A stretch of DNA of 64,000 nt from Luscinia megarhynchos (taxonomy: Eukaryota; Chordata; Aves; Passeriformes; Turdidae): positions 65,887,352 to 65,951,351 of the forward strand of contig JAPFBE010000003.1 in NCBI GenBank assembly GCA_034336665.1, given 5' to 3'. The notes below the pieces were generated by a model, which had not been told where the DNA came from, searched no databases, and saw only the letters and a program-made list of their open reading frames with translations. Position 1 is the first letter of the stretch, and the number at the start of each line of letters is the position of its first letter. Below, in pieces: positions 48,101-62,400 of this stretch. The position numbers were made by a program, and so were the translations under genes.

Positions 48101-51100
48101 GGCAGATCCCTCATTCAGCTGTAGCACATGGCTGAGGGTCTTGGGGATAACAGTTCCCCCAGTCTGACTGACATGTACACAGTTGTTTTGTGGTAGGCAT
48201 TTCAACACAGCAGATCCTGGGTCATCCTGATTTCCAGTGTGTATCATCTGGCAGTTCTCATTCATTGAATCAGCAGATCCTCTCCTGGAATGGCCTGTTC
48301 TTTCTCTTTGGTTTTGGCTGGCAGCTTTTTGGTTTTGTTTTTGGGGGAAAGAAGGTAGGAAGAGGGGGCAGTGTTTTGTTTTTGTTGCTTGTTTTGTTAT
48401 TTTCATTCTTTAGGGTCTAAAAAAGGGAAAGTGTAAGCACGAATGAGGCTGCTGGGAGCCACACATTTAGTTGCACAGATCAGCCATCTGCTTTGCATGC
48501 TCTACCATTGCTCCTTGTTATGCACTTATTATGGGAATATTTATTATGGGAATGACTAGCTGTTTGCTCTTGATATGCTTCCATCTGCATATAAATTTGT
48601 TAAACCACTCCCCTTAGGCACATGAAAGTTTGGCTTTCCCTTTAAAATGGCTATAGTTATATAATTAGATTTGCCATATCGTCAGTCACATGCTCAGCTC
48701 CTGCATCTACTGCAGGATGCACATGTGGAAGATTGACTGGCAAGAACAATTTGCACAACTCCTCAGGTACTAAAAAGGTTGAATTTTAGAATGACAGCCA
48801 GTAACTATTAACCTCTGTAGGAATTTTGGAAGCCTAAGAGGTAACAATATGGTAAAAATAACTAGGGATGAGCCATAGGCACATCTGGGTATAAATAAGG
48901 GCAGTGGATGGCTAGAATGATGAAGTGGCCCTGTTGAATGGTGTGTGCCCCATACCTGGCAGATCTGCCTTCACTGAAGTTCCCAGTGAGATATGAGGGA
49001 AGCTATGTGAGCAGAAGACCCCATATGGGCCTTCCTTCTGAGAGGATCTAGAACAGGACTGAGCCATAGTTAAGGGTGGGAAAAACAGGTTCTGATTCCT
49101 GAATTATTTAAACTTTTCAGAGTTGTGCAGTTCGTGCGCCATGCAGGCAGGAGAGGAAAAGCAACCAAAGATGGCTTGGGATTTAAGGCTTTGTTTGATT
49201 GCAGTTTGCTGGTCTTGTTTTGTTTTTCCTGCAGCAAACTACTCAAAATTACTAAATTGTTACTATTTTCTCACTAACTCTGCTCCTGTTAAATTCTAAC
49301 TGAATCCTAAGAGACAAGGCCAGACCCTCAGCAGTGTCCATTGCATTTGGCATATGGTACCACTTTTCTTGACTAGCTTGAACTTCCAGAAATCATGTAC
49401 TTTTGAAAATCAATTATTCTTCTTCCCATGGTAATCAATATTTAGCATTTTGTCTTCAAAAACTTTATCCCAGGAGCATGGATGTTTTAAGTGCTTGTCA
49501 GAGACCCAGATATCCCTAGGGAAATTATGTGTTCAGGCATATCTCACTTCAAATAATTTTTAAAATAAACACTATGCTTTGTCTTGTGTATGAGTTATGA
49601 CTGTAATGACTTCTGGTTCTGAGTTTCCTTTCTCAGCATTTCCTCCCTCCAGACTTCTGATGATAATGCTGCTCATTGTGGGAATGAGCACATGTATTTA
49701 CCTGACATTTTGCCAATATGCTGTTACACTGTTTTTTATATTGGAAACTGATGCCCTGAATCTCACATTGTGAAGATCAAAACTGACTCCGCAGCAAAGC
49801 ATACAGTAGATCAAAATCTCAGTTTCAGGGGTGGATATAGCCAGTCAGTGGGCACTGGGCTTTTAGGGGATGCACAGGTGAAGCATAAGGCACAGTGGCT
49901 TACTGGGGGCAGTTCAGTCCCTGAATGTCCTTCAGCACAATGAGCTCAAATAGACTTTGGCATAAAATTACAAGAGCTTTGAAGAATCCAGCTGCTCTAC
50001 TGGTGGCTGTGGTAAAGGCATCTATTTTCTCTGTTTAACCCTACCTTATCCAGGGAGCTCTTGATGAAATTTGCATATTGAAAGACAAAAGATAAATTGG
50101 GTATTTTCAGGCATAATTGCATTTATTGTTGATTTTCTTTGTTGCTGCTGTTTTTTTACCCCCCAAGAAGACATTGGTTGGAGTTGGTGGCTTATTTTTT
50201 CTGTTTGATTCATGGCTTTTGAGTGAGTATATTGGTGTTACACGACATCCTATCACTAACTGCTCTTCTGAAGGTTCTCTTCAAGTGTTTTGCAAATCAT
50301 TGCAACATTATAGGCTCACTGTTGGGACCAATAATTTAAGACGTGTACTTGTAACTTAAAACTGCTTTGCACATAATGCAAAAGCAGGCAAAATTGTGGC
50401 TACTCGAGTATTTAAGAGCAGTGTTGTCAACATTGGGTAAGAAGACACTTAGTCTTTAGTTCTAGTCCTGCAGGTCTAGGAATACATTTGTTCTCATGGA
50501 GCTTAGCAGGAGCCCTTCTACAGGAATTCCTCAAGGCCTCAGACCTCTGTGCCCAGGGGAAAGTTCAGCAGCATTGCAAGCATCTAGACCATAGGTTCCC
50601 AACTTTTAGATAGTTGATGCCTCGCTAGAGTATGTTGATACTGTGTTGTTTCTTGTTTCATCTCTTCATTAAAATCTCTCTCTGGTCTACTATATGTCTT
50701 CTTTATAACTTTTCTTGTTCCATAACTGCCCTTACACATTCTGCATCCTTACTTCTCCATTGACAGATCCAGGACTGAGGGTAAAAACCTGAGGTTGAAA
50801 ACCCTACTTTATTTGGCTGAAATCACCCAGAGCCACTGGGCTGTCCCTGCACCATGCTCTCATGTGATTATGATGTAGGAATATGTAACACAGACATCCA
50901 ACATTGCTTCATAAGGATCTGTATGGATCTGATCTCTGTACTTCATCTGTGACATGGTCATGAGTCTCCACTCAGGTCTACCTCATCCCTCAGAAAACTT
51001 AGAATAAGAATCCTTCATATTTTAACTCCAGTACAAATGATTCCATAGATATGGAGTCAGATTATTCACAGTGGAAAATAATTTATTTCTGTTTACTTAA

Positions 51101-53689
51101 TGGGCTGCTTCAGCGAAATTTAAAATAATTGCAGAATAATCAGAAGGAAATTGCTGGCAGATGAAAAAGCTAATTTGTATGAAAAGAGTAAAAATGTTGT
51201 TTAGGTAGGCTGTATTTTCTTTGGATACATGTACCTCAGCATAAGAATTTCATTTATAACACTTGATATAAATAGTGTGATAACACTTCACAGAACCTCC
51301 ACTTATCAGGGGAATTCCAACTTCTTACAGAAACTGAAGCACGCTGGTTGTCATGCCATCCTTGTAAATATTTTATGTTGGCTTAAGACTCAAGGGCAGA
51401 CATCTATTTTTACTTAGTGTTTGTGAAGAATTATGAACCTAAAAAGCTTTTGGTATAAAGCATTTAGCAGTAGCAAAGCCAGTTCAAAGATCTCTCCAGA
51501 AACAGAAATTGCGGAGCAACTTTTTTGTTTTTATATTATACTTAATGTTTGCCATACTTCTCTGCCAAACATGTCTGTAATAAATGGTTGTTCCAAATGA
51601 CAACATGCATACATACATTCAACAAATTTGCATGGAAGTCAGTATTCAGAAAATGTAGTCTTCCTCTTCCCTAAAAAACAACTGCTTTGCATTGACATCT
51701 TCAGCAGTAACTTGCTGCTTGTACTCTTTTTTCTTCTTTTTGTTTTTTTTCCCAGCTGCAGCCTAGTATTGCCTGCTTGCCAAAATAATGAAATTCTCAT
51801 GGCAGAGACAGTGTATCCTGTATTGTCTGGTGTCCCAACAAAATTTCCTGGATATCTGCTGGTTTCTCAAGTAAATTACATAAAACTTCTATTTGGGTCA
51901 TAATCTGAAGTTCTTAAAACCACAAAAAATTTGTCATGTGCTCATGATTAAAGTGAGAAAGTTTAAGAGCTAAAGACTATTACTGTGCAGATTAGCAGTG
52001 TAAATGTTGAGCTGCCTGAGCCATATGGCCTGGCTCCTCAGCTGCATTCGTGTGTTTGCACACAAGGCAGAGAGATTCATTCACACACTTACATGTACCC
52101 AGCATTAATATTGATTTTAAAATTCAGATTTCAGTAATTTCATGCTCTTTCTGTATCCCTGGCAGGCTTTCAAAGCCAGTCACATCACCAGTGTGCATGG
52201 CCATACCTACTTGTCAGCTTCTGCACGTGTGAGTGCCGGGCTCCACTCGGTACTGCTGCGAGAGGCCAGTGTGTGACTTCAGAACTAATTAAGTTTGAAT
52301 ACAGAGCTATGTTTGAGAGCCAGAGGAAGTGCAGGAAGGAAGCTGAGTGTCAGTGAGTCATGTCAGATGAATGCATGGCAAGTAGTTATTGATAACATAC
52401 AGCCAAACCACAATGTTGATTTTGGAAGATTTGGCATGGGAACTAAAAGCAGCATCCTGACCTCAGCTGTGATTTGTTTGTATTTAGATTTCCAATAATG
52501 CTGTTTTGGTTTATTTGGAAGAATTGTTTCTTTGCAAATTCCCTGTCTTTATTTATCTCACAGTTCTTGCTAGAATAAGGACCCTCAGGGATTGGAATGT
52601 TTAATCTGTGTGAACAAGGCTTCAGCATTTCTCTGAAGACTGCCTACCATTTTCTGTGTGAAGGAAAAATGTCTCTTTAGTGGCAGGCACCCTGCCTTGT
52701 AATTTCCGTTGTGTGAGCTTGGACATCTGTGTGATTACCCTCTGGGAGCACTAGCAGCTTGACACACATGCATCTAGTCTAGCTATTTTTAATCATTGCT
52801 TTTCAAGTATCTGTAGCGAGTTTGGTGACATGAATGGGATAAGTGTTTTCCAAATTTGGGTCCTTTGGTATTTTCTTTTTGTAGTTCCTCAACCCCACTA
52901 CAATCTCAAAGTATCATAAAGGTTAATCACTTCCAACTGTCCAGGAAACTTCAGTTCTTGAAAATATTACAGTGCCCACAGAACTTGAATGTAAAGCTGC
53001 ATTTGAAGAAATAAGAAATATCAAATATCTGTTTTAAGTGTAGCCATAGTTATTTAAGAGCATGACATACTGGGAATCAGGTAGTCTTTGGGCTTTTTAA
53101 AAGTAATTTTCAAATTTAAAAATGATTGTTTATGTTTTTGGCTTAATTCATAGGAAAGATGATAGTTCTGAATCAGCAACAGTTACTATGATAGTGGTTC
53201 ATTCTGCTGGAGAGCTTTTTTATTTTACTCTTTGGGACAAAACTAAACCCAGGTAGCAATCTTTTCCTTACTTGTCCCATCTTGTCACGACTCCAAGGAC
53301 TATATCTTTACTGTTTACCTTTTTGAAAGAAAAACTTCTGTACCACATCTGTCATTGTCAGTGTGTGAAGTAGTTATAAAACAAGACCTGAAGAGTAATG
53401 ATCCACTTCAGGTCTCAGCGCTCTAACCAACTCTTATTTTAATCAGTAGAAGACACTTGAAAAAGCACAGCACAGTGTTTGGACTCATGATGTTTTAAGT
53501 GAGGTTATAGAAGTAAAATTTGATGAAAATAAATCTTATTGTACTGATCATGAAGAATATCTTGTATTATGAGTTATAAGATGGTTATTTGAAGGTTAAT
53601 AGAGCAAGAGATAGGGAAAAAAAGGCTTTAAAGAATTCCTGTAAACTGTATTTCATTTCCTTGGCCACAGTGTAGGATCAGGTAGATAT
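45196..53689. other. Intron-like DNA, nothing recognised
   Basis: About 8.5 kb. Short frames (for example 48008-48406 minus, 51628-51903 plus) lack similarity or splice flanks. No clear CR1 or LTR copy, tRNA or microsatellite longer than about 30 bp was noticed. Confidence 0.45.
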
Positions 53690-54090
53690 ATGTCACTTCT
53701 GAGAGATGTTTGTATGCTCTCTTCTTGAAGACTTCTGATGATGGAGACCCCACAGTCTCACCATGCAACCATTGTTTTGCCATGTTTTAACATTAGAAAT
53801 TTCGTTCTTTAAAGTGTAGTCTGAAGTTTCTTGCACATTAAATTAATTTCCTCTTGTTCTCCTAAGCTGTGGAAAAAAGATTTTTCCTTTCTTGTTATAA
53901 CATACGTTTGGAAACTACTCTCAGGTTTCAGCTCACTCTTTGCTAGATTAACAGTCCTACTTCATCCAGTTTTCCTTTGCAATTACCATTTTCTATATCA
54001 ATTTTTTGTTTCTGATCTCTGGTCTATGTTTTTTTTGACATACATTGCCCAAAGCTGAATTCTTCAGATAAATGCAGTTCGGATAGGAAG
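53690..54090 (-). mobile_element. Old CR1 LINE fragment
   Basis: The inverted order of segments fits the 3' half of an ancient CR1: 'tctgatgatggagaccccac' with 'agtctcaccatgcaacc', then 'tttcctcttgttctcctaag', 'ctgtggaaaaaagatttttc' and 'tttcagctcactctttgc'. The last parts resemble the CR1 block reading 'ctctggtctatg' followed by 'cccaaagctgaattcttcag'. It is much more diverged than the other copies, so it inserted earlier. Confidence 0.65.
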
Positions 54091-56154
54091 CACACTAAAG
54101 TTCATGGAGCTCTATCTGACACAGGAGACTCTTAACTCACAAAAGTAATCCCCCTGGATTCAGCAGAGACACTGAACTAATTGCTTCTTTGTGAGAAAGG
54201 AGTCCAGTCCTGCCACTCAGATCTACCAAACTTTATTTCAGAGATCATTTTCCTCATCCATCACTTCAGTCATATTCTTTTTTTCATTCCCCAAGCCATG
54301 CCTCTGTCCTTTTGCTGTATTGAATGTAAGGTCTTTATTTTCACTTCAACCTCTGTAATAGCCCGTTCCTTTCTTATCATGCACACTTCTTGGCACACTC
54401 ACTCACCTTCCATCTCTCCATTCCCCAATCCCAAATTCCTAGACTTAATAGTTCCTTTGTGATCTCTCTTAGCTGCGGCCTCACACTTTAGGAAAATTCT
54501 TTGTAAACAGCCAGGGCACAGCAACAACCTTCCTTTTAAAGCCTTCTTAAAACTCTGTTTCTGCAGACCTAGGTGGGAGCTGGGCCACTTGTACACCACA
54601 CAAGACAGTGCACCAACTCAGCACAGCTGTGGTGCTTCTTTTTTCTCTCTGATCTGCATGCATCTCTCTTTTACACTCACAAGGAAAGCTTTTTGGAATA
54701 TAGGCCACGATTTATATGTCAAATGAGAAGTACTTCACACAATAGATTGGTCTAGAGTTAACATGATAATCCTGACAACAATGCTGGTAAAAGTTCTAGA
54801 GAGATATGGCAGATCCTACTGTTCCCTGCACAAGGAGCCAAGTATTTCCGAGACAACTCTTATATCTTCACATATGTTTTTCCAACCCATAGAATTCTGC
54901 TTTAATGGTATTTCCACAGGAGAGCAAGGTGAGCCAAGGTCCGGTCATTAATGAGGCTTTTCCATGTAATCGAGTGGTTCAAGAAAACATTATGAAATAT
55001 TATCTTGGCAAAGGATGTCGATGTGAAGAACAGCTGGTAATCCCATGGAGATCTTGCTCATCTATAAATTAATACATGTCACTGGGGATACTGACAATTT
55101 GTCTTGGAAGTGAAATGGTTGAGAAGAGATTTTGGGACTCAATCAGTGAAAGATATGACACTTATAAAAATAGAACTATATTTATGACACAGTACAACAA
55201 TTAATTGGTTTTGGATGTATTTATATTTATAAGAAATCAAGCATCTATTTCTGATATCTATGTGTGTGTATAAAAATGAAACTTCATTCCATTGGGAGAG
55301 AGACAAAACTTCCTTTGTTAACTTTTCAGAGAAGCATGGCTTCTACCAAAAGAGCTCAATAAAATGTATTTGCTATTTTGAGGGGCTCTTCATTGAACAA
55401 ATGGTTTTCTTACAGTTGTCCTCCTCCACTGCTTCAGTTTTACAGCATAATGAAAACAAGATGCAGGAAACTGTAAATGAGATAGGACCAGAAGAACAGT
55501 TTTAGAGAGGTAACAGCTGAAGACATTGATTAACAGTTACATAACTGGAAGGAAGGCCAGAAGATATAATTTTTTCTCTTTTATCCATGAATATATAAAT
55601 ATACACATAGACATAAAGAAAGAATGGTTGCTAAATATGCACTGGTGGCATAAATATGAGTATGGATAAATAGGTAAGATAATCAGACATCCAGAAAACT
55701 GAATTTGCTTTATGTAGTTAAATTTAATATAGATTTGTTGGCAGTAGACTGTCAACTTTGCTATGTGTGTACAAGAGGATTGACACTATATGTTTTATTA
55801 TTATATGGTAAACAACACCTCTGTGCATCCTTCTATCCAGGGACTCCCAAACAGAAACAAGGTAGTTTTATGTATGCACTAGTGAATCCCTTCAAATTAA
55901 TATTCATCTCTGTATTCCCTGCCTCTCTTCTTCCTAGCATATGTACTCTTCCACAGAGAAGCCCTCTCCACCTGTTTGATGCAGATCCCATCTCTTCAGC
56001 TTAGGAAACCTACTTTCATCACCAAAGTAACAGTTCAGTGCTCTCACTTTTGCTTTTATACAGCACTACCAAAATCAAAGAGTTTTCCTCTCTATATTTT
56101 GTATCTCACTAGTCTTCAGGTCTGGTCTTCTTTATTACCTCTTCTCCCAGGTAA
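54091..56154. other. Intron-like DNA
   Basis: No gene or repeat I can support. Frames at 54181-54462 and 55705-56004 (plus) have no recognisable similarity. Confidence 0.45.
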
Positions 56155-56415
56155 CAAGTGACAGGATGAGAAGAAAGGGCTCCAAGTTCCACCCGGGGGG
56201 GGCTTAGATTAGGTATTAGGAAAAATATTTTCTCAGAATAACAGACTGCCTAGGGAAGTGATGGAGTCACCATCCCTGGAAGTATTCAAAAAAACATGTG
56301 GTTGTGGCACTTGAGGACATGGTTTGATGGTGAACGTGGTAGTGGTACAGGGTTGACACTTGGACTGGATGATCTGAAAGATATTTTCCAACCTTAGTGA
56401 TTCTATGATATGTGT
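56155..56415 (+). mobile_element. CR1 LINE, 3' end fragment
   Basis: The plus strand reads 'gtgacaggatgagaagaaag', then 'attaggtattaggaaaaata', 'ctgcctagggaagtgatgga', 'gtcaccatccctggaagtat', 'ttggactggatgatctgaaa' and 'attttccaaccttagtgatt', ending in CTATGATA. This is the typical terminal 260 bp with the ATTCTATGA-type end preserved. A G run (8 G) near 56196-56203 is an oddity within the copy. Confidence 0.95.
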
Positions 56416-59400
56416 TATCTTGTTTCTGCTAATGATGGTTAGCTGATTTTAGAATTTATTTTTATTTTGAGAAAAACAGGTGTCCAGACACTGATTTTTT
56501 TATGCTGAATTTTACACATTTAAGTTTTTGCAGTACTTTTATGTGTTTGATATTTTTTTAATGTAAAAGCATCTTTTATTGAGTGAGGTGTAGAAATATA
56601 CCTCCAAAAGTTCAGGGTTTGTACCTTGGAAAGAAAAGGAGCACCAAAGGGAGCACTACAATTTTTTTCTGACTAGTTATTTTTTTCCTATTCCAGATTC
56701 CAGGCTATGACTCTAGACACATTGTGATCCAGATTGTGACTGTTTCCTTTGTGGTCAAAGGCAAAAAGGCTTCTGATTGCAGATGTGCATCCCAGTTTCC
56801 ATCCCATAGCCTCAGGAAAAGGGGAAAGGGCAGCATAATTGTATTCTTCCTTCCTTTGAATATCTAGTGGCATTTCCAACAAAGGCAATCCATTGTGTAC
56901 CTGAGAGGAGTATCATCTATCCCTACATCTGCTATTCAGTTCAGATAGCCTAGGGGCTTACTAGAGTTACGAATCATTCTGTGAAAGACCTCCTGAGGTC
57001 TTTTGATATAGCATCCCAGATCAAATTGATATGCTGCATTTGCCTCTTCTGACCTATGCAGTGATGCTGATGGATAAGACTTTATTTCTGTTAGTTCACT
57101 TGCTTTAGCAAGCACTGGCTTAAGTGCAGCTTCTGCTGTGTGTAGTGGCAGATGCTGCCAAACATGACTCACATTTTCTCTTCATTCTCTGGTATAGCAG
57201 ACTTTTCAGTTGCTTCTCAGCATGAGGAGCAAACTTATTTCTTAATTAAAAAAACAAACAAACAAATTGGCAGGAGCCTCAGACGCCGAGATATTTTGGG
57301 TAAAAGGCTGTGCTCATTAGCATTTCTCCAGTAGAGAATAGCAGATTTCCAAACCATGGTGTCTGGGACAGGATCCTAACCCTATGAAACTATATGGCTC
57401 TGAAGAGGATGGAAGATAGTACCTCTCCAAGAATAAACAGCTTTTCAATCACATTTTTCTTGCTGGCTGTCATGGATGAATAACACACAATAGTGTAATG
57501 GTTTCCTTTCTTAGAAAGAGAGACTGCAGTGATGGAACTGTTCTATGGCATTTAGTTTATCATATGAACTTTCTGTAGTATAGGATGTCCACTCTTGTCA
57601 TGTGGACAAGATTGTCTGAGTAGCTAGTAGAGCTCCCACTGCCAGAAGCTCTGCCCACATCTATTTACCACATTTACATTTCCAGCTTAGCCTCTTTGCG
57701 GATGTGGTGGAAGGATGGAGAATTCCTTTCTTTGCAATATCTTTCTTCCCTCTCCCCTTCTTCTGAAGAAACCAGGCTGTTCTCTTCTGCTCACCTGTAT
57801 AGTACTGCCCAGGCAGGATAGATCTCCTCCTGTACTTTCAGAAATACAAGGTCAGAAGTTTGTTCCAGTCACCAGCAGGGAAGAGGGATGGAGGTTCTGT
57901 AAAGTCTTTTCAGCCAGAGGCCTCATGCAGTTCTTCTCTGGAGGGTTTCAGAACCCACCACAACAGCCTTCAGGAGAGCATATTGTTGTCTGGTTGGAGG
58001 ATATGTGAATGTAGCTGTGCAGTGAAATGCACTTCAAAGTACCTGCTGCACTCTGCTTTGCCAGGCAGTGGTAGAAAGGACACTCCTGCATGTGTTTGAA
58101 AGTTGATTCCAGCCCCAGCTACTTGCTTTGCCACCATCAGATGATCTCATGTGAGCTCTGAGTTGAACTAAATTGTCTTTCACTTGATTTTGTTTTGGAT
58201 CCATGTGAAATAACAGAGAATACCAACTCTTCTGCTTCAATGCCAGGCTGTTTGCAGTTTCTCTATTCCTTCTGTTTTCATTGAGCCATCTAGCATTGCG
58301 AATCTGCTTCTTCTTAGAGACCTGAGAAAGCCAAAGCAAAATGGTGTGAATGTGATTAGGATAGTCTAGCATGGTCCCATAAAATTCCGGTTGCCAACTG
58401 CACTCAAACTATTTCCGTATGTATCTTTCCTGCCAAGCACAGAAAGTGGCTGGAAAGATAGTTCAGTCAGGACTGGGATTTTACTTCTCAGCTGGGCCAA
58501 TAAGTCTAAGAGCCGTTCTTTTAAAGAGTCTTTGCTTTATATCTTTTTTTATTTTCTCTTTCCGGTTAGGTCTGCTTCCATAGTTTCTTCTTTGTCCTGT
58601 ATTCAATCCTCATTAAAGCTCTGTTAGATTTTTTTGTTTATACTTTTCTCATAGCAAAATAGAAAACAAAGTTTGGAGAAGAAAGCTGTAATTTAGGATC
58701 TCTTCCAGTTTCAGCCTCTATCTTGCATTCCTCATTGCTCATCCCAGCATGCTGAGCCCTCATGAGCTGGCAGCTGTTGTGGTCCATGCATCCCAGTCAC
58801 TCTTGAACTGATTTAAATTCCTGCCGTTGCAGGAACTGGCTGGCAGATTGGCCTGTTATTAGGTCTTGAGCTGTGTTATAAGCAGTTGCCAGGTTTGTCT
58901 GTTTCTGCGGTGAGTTTGGCTCCATTTCCATCTTGGAGAAATTTTTCATGTTCTTTTTCAAAAGCTGGCATTGCTGATACCAGAACAGAGTACTTTTTGT
59001 AGCACTTGATTTGATTTCTGTACTTTAGGTTGTTTTCTTTCCTCTCAAATGACTGTACTCACCTACTGATAAAATTCCTTTTCCACAATCTTTGATTAAT
59101 AAGTAACGTGGGCTGTGCTGGCTTGGGAGGAGAGGATCCAGAGCAAAGTGCTGCATTTTACTAAGCAGCAAAATGAATCTATTTGCACAAAATTACATGG
59201 AAAGAATACACTTCCAAGGAACCATGTTATTGAAACATGCTTTTCTGCTTCTATTAGTTTGATCTGCAGACTTGCTAATTCTAATTTCATGTAGGCTTAA
59301 GGTGAGCTCAATCTCAATGCAGAGATACCCTCCTACATATGACACCATTTGAATGCAAAGATCCATCCCTGGTGATGATGATTCAGTACTGTACTGTTAC

Positions 59401-62400
59401 AGATCTTCTCATCAGTGGTGAAAAACCATGACATTATTTAGGTGGCTTTAAAGGGAAACTATGTGTGAAGTAGAAGGTATAGAAATTACAGAGATGCTGC
59501 AAAGAAAAAATAAATTAATTAAAACTAAAAAAAAAAAAACTAGGTCAATTTTGGCCTAAGTTTGTTCAAGTTGCTCCTTTTAAATATGAAGAGCAGAGAA
59601 AATAGGCAGATGGGAGTACAAAAAAGGGAAATAAGCCAAAGTGATTAGCCTGGTGACCTTCCCTTATTTCTGCTGGATTTTGTATGTATGTGCACTGTGC
59701 CATTGTTTCTGATGAATAAAATTAACATATTTAATTTATATCCTAAAGAAGCCTAAATTCAGTAATTTTATCAGTACTGAAGTTCCAATTTAAAGTGCGA
59801 GTTTTAACTTTGGAAATTGTTTGATTATTGTAATTTGATCTTTTTTATATATTTTGCATATTTATGTGTTCAGATTGAAGATATCTAAAAAAAGAGAATA
59901 AGAGTTTTATAAAATAGCATTTGGACTAATTAAGAAAAGAAAATAGCTCGGAACAATGGCATTCTTCTGGGGTTTTGTTCATATGCCATTTTTAAACAGT
60001 TGAATGTTGAGTCACTCAGTAACAGATTAGCTTATTCATCAGCTTTCTAAGAGCTAGGTTTCAATGGATTTCTTCCCTTTTTTATATTCTTTCAAATGAT
60101 TTATATAAAGGAAGGTTTTCACTATGTTGGTAAGGGTTTCCCAAGAACTTTCCAACTAATGCTTAGTTAAACAGACTGAGTAGAAATTTATACTGTAATT
60201 AGTTTGATGAGTGGATTGTGTTGCACAGACTTTTCTACTAAGGAAATGAAAAATTAAGCCAAAGAAAATTAAGGTACTTCACTTGTGGCTGTTATTTATT
60301 ATTTTAAAACATAATTGTAATTAATGTTAACTTTTTAAGCACCTTGTAGTGTTCTCTTTAACTCTTCTCTGAATGTTTGCTAGGCATTTTGGGAGGCTTG
60401 TTATTTGGATGAGATCCACAGTGTCTTTTTCAGGGAGGCCAGAAACATAAATTTTGAAGGGCATCACTGTAGCCTGGTGAGTAGACTTACATGGAATATG
60501 CTGCTGACAATATGGGACTTAACCTCTGCCCAGAGAACTTGGCTCCTGTGTAGAAATAGGTTTATTCAAGCAGTTTCATTTAAAACATATAGTAGCTTGA
60601 AAAAATAATGAATATGGATATTTCTGGCATCCAAAAAGCTGTCTGAGTTCTTTTGTCTCTTTGCTAAACACTACCACTCAAAACCTCTTGAAGAAATGTA
60701 TGTCATAGTATAATTTCCTGTTTCATGAAAAATCTGTGTCCTATTCCCATTTTTAAAATTCATGCTTTAGATGTTAGTGTTCTGGGGTTTTACACCTTTT
60801 ATAATATGCACTTCTGGAACATCTTCCGTGCTATAATTTCCCCCTAGGAACAACTGCTCCTTTCTTTTGAAGCTCTCTCCATAGTTTTAACAGCCCTGAG
60901 TGGTTCCTCTGTCAATCCTCTAAAAGTTTGTGATTCTTTTTGGAGATGATCAATGTTTCTTCTATGATGTCCTTCATGACACTGCACACTAATTCACAGA
61001 AAGACATTGCCTTGTTATCAGTGTCATTCTCCTTTCTTCTCTGTGTGTATCCTAACATCTCATGAGCATTTTTTGGCTTGAGCAAGCCAGAGGGTGGAGT
61101 GTCAGTGATGGTAACAGACTGCTCCATTTATTTAGGAAATAAACAGACTCTCTTCTTGCTGTAGCTATCCCAGCTGCAAATGTTTCCATATTGTCCTACA
61201 CTTCACCACCTGGCCAGTTACTACATCCCCAGGTCTCATTTTCAGGCTGCTCATTTCAGATGCTGTAGCCTGTTATGGCTGCAGTGGTTTTAATGGTAGA
61301 TCTTGGGAAACCTGCTGCCTTTTCAGTGGAAGAGGTTATGGAGGTGCCTGCAAGAACTGTTCCAACAGCAAATCCTGGGGAGATGAAGGGGGGAAGTAGA
61401 GGTAAATATAGGGAAGGCAGGGCCTTGTGAATAGTATCTGAGTAGCAGGGACCAGGACCTGCAGGAGGAATTTCACAAGAGCAGAGAATTTGTGTCAGCA
61501 TGCCAAGGCCACTTATGAGCCTCTATCACATTCTTTTGCATTACAAGGCATCACCTTCTATTTATCAACATCTTTTCTGTCAGTTCCTCTGTAATTCACT
61601 TGCTGAGCATTCAGTAAATATGTTTGCTACATTAATCCAATCCTAACTTTCAGATTGTTGGAAATATGTGTGTTTTGAAAAACTTACACAAATGTCTACT
61701 GTCTCCTTGGAGGCAGCTTTGATACCAACTTTATGTTTTTCACTGAAAATGTATTTACACTGAAGAAAGCAACTTGGCATGAGCAACTGTGTCTGTTAGC
61801 ATCTACTTTCACATAGTCTTTTCACACCTCTCATGATAGCTGTTACATTTTTTGTCTAGTTCAAATTTTCTACATTTATTAGGTACCTTCTCTAAACCTG
61901 ACTGACACAGAGAGGTCAGGAAGTACGACTGCAAACCTTCATGGGACTATTCAGTGAAGCAAGACAAATGCTGCACCGAGCTGCAGTTCTATGCTGTTTC
62001 TACAAAATGCAGGTGATTTTTTGGACTTTTTACCTGTAAGGAGAGGTGGTCATCCTCTTTAAAGGCAAAGCCAGGCACGTTTAAAGAGTGCTTTTTCAGG
62101 AGAGTATTTTGTGAGGAGGCCAATACCCCATACAGAATAAGTTGCTCAGCTGTAAATGGTTTTATTGTAGACACCTGTTACTAGATTAAGTCAATCCCAC
62201 ATGTGCAGTGTACTGTTAGATTAACTCAGTGTTTTGTTACAAGTGCCAAAATTTAACATCTTGATGACTTAGAATATAAAAGCACTTATTTTCAGTTAAA
62301 TGTACAAGTGAATCACATATTTTCCATATAGGTTTGGGGTTTTTTCATACCTTCCATTAATTTGATTCTTCATTATTTATGACAAAAATGTTGCAATGGA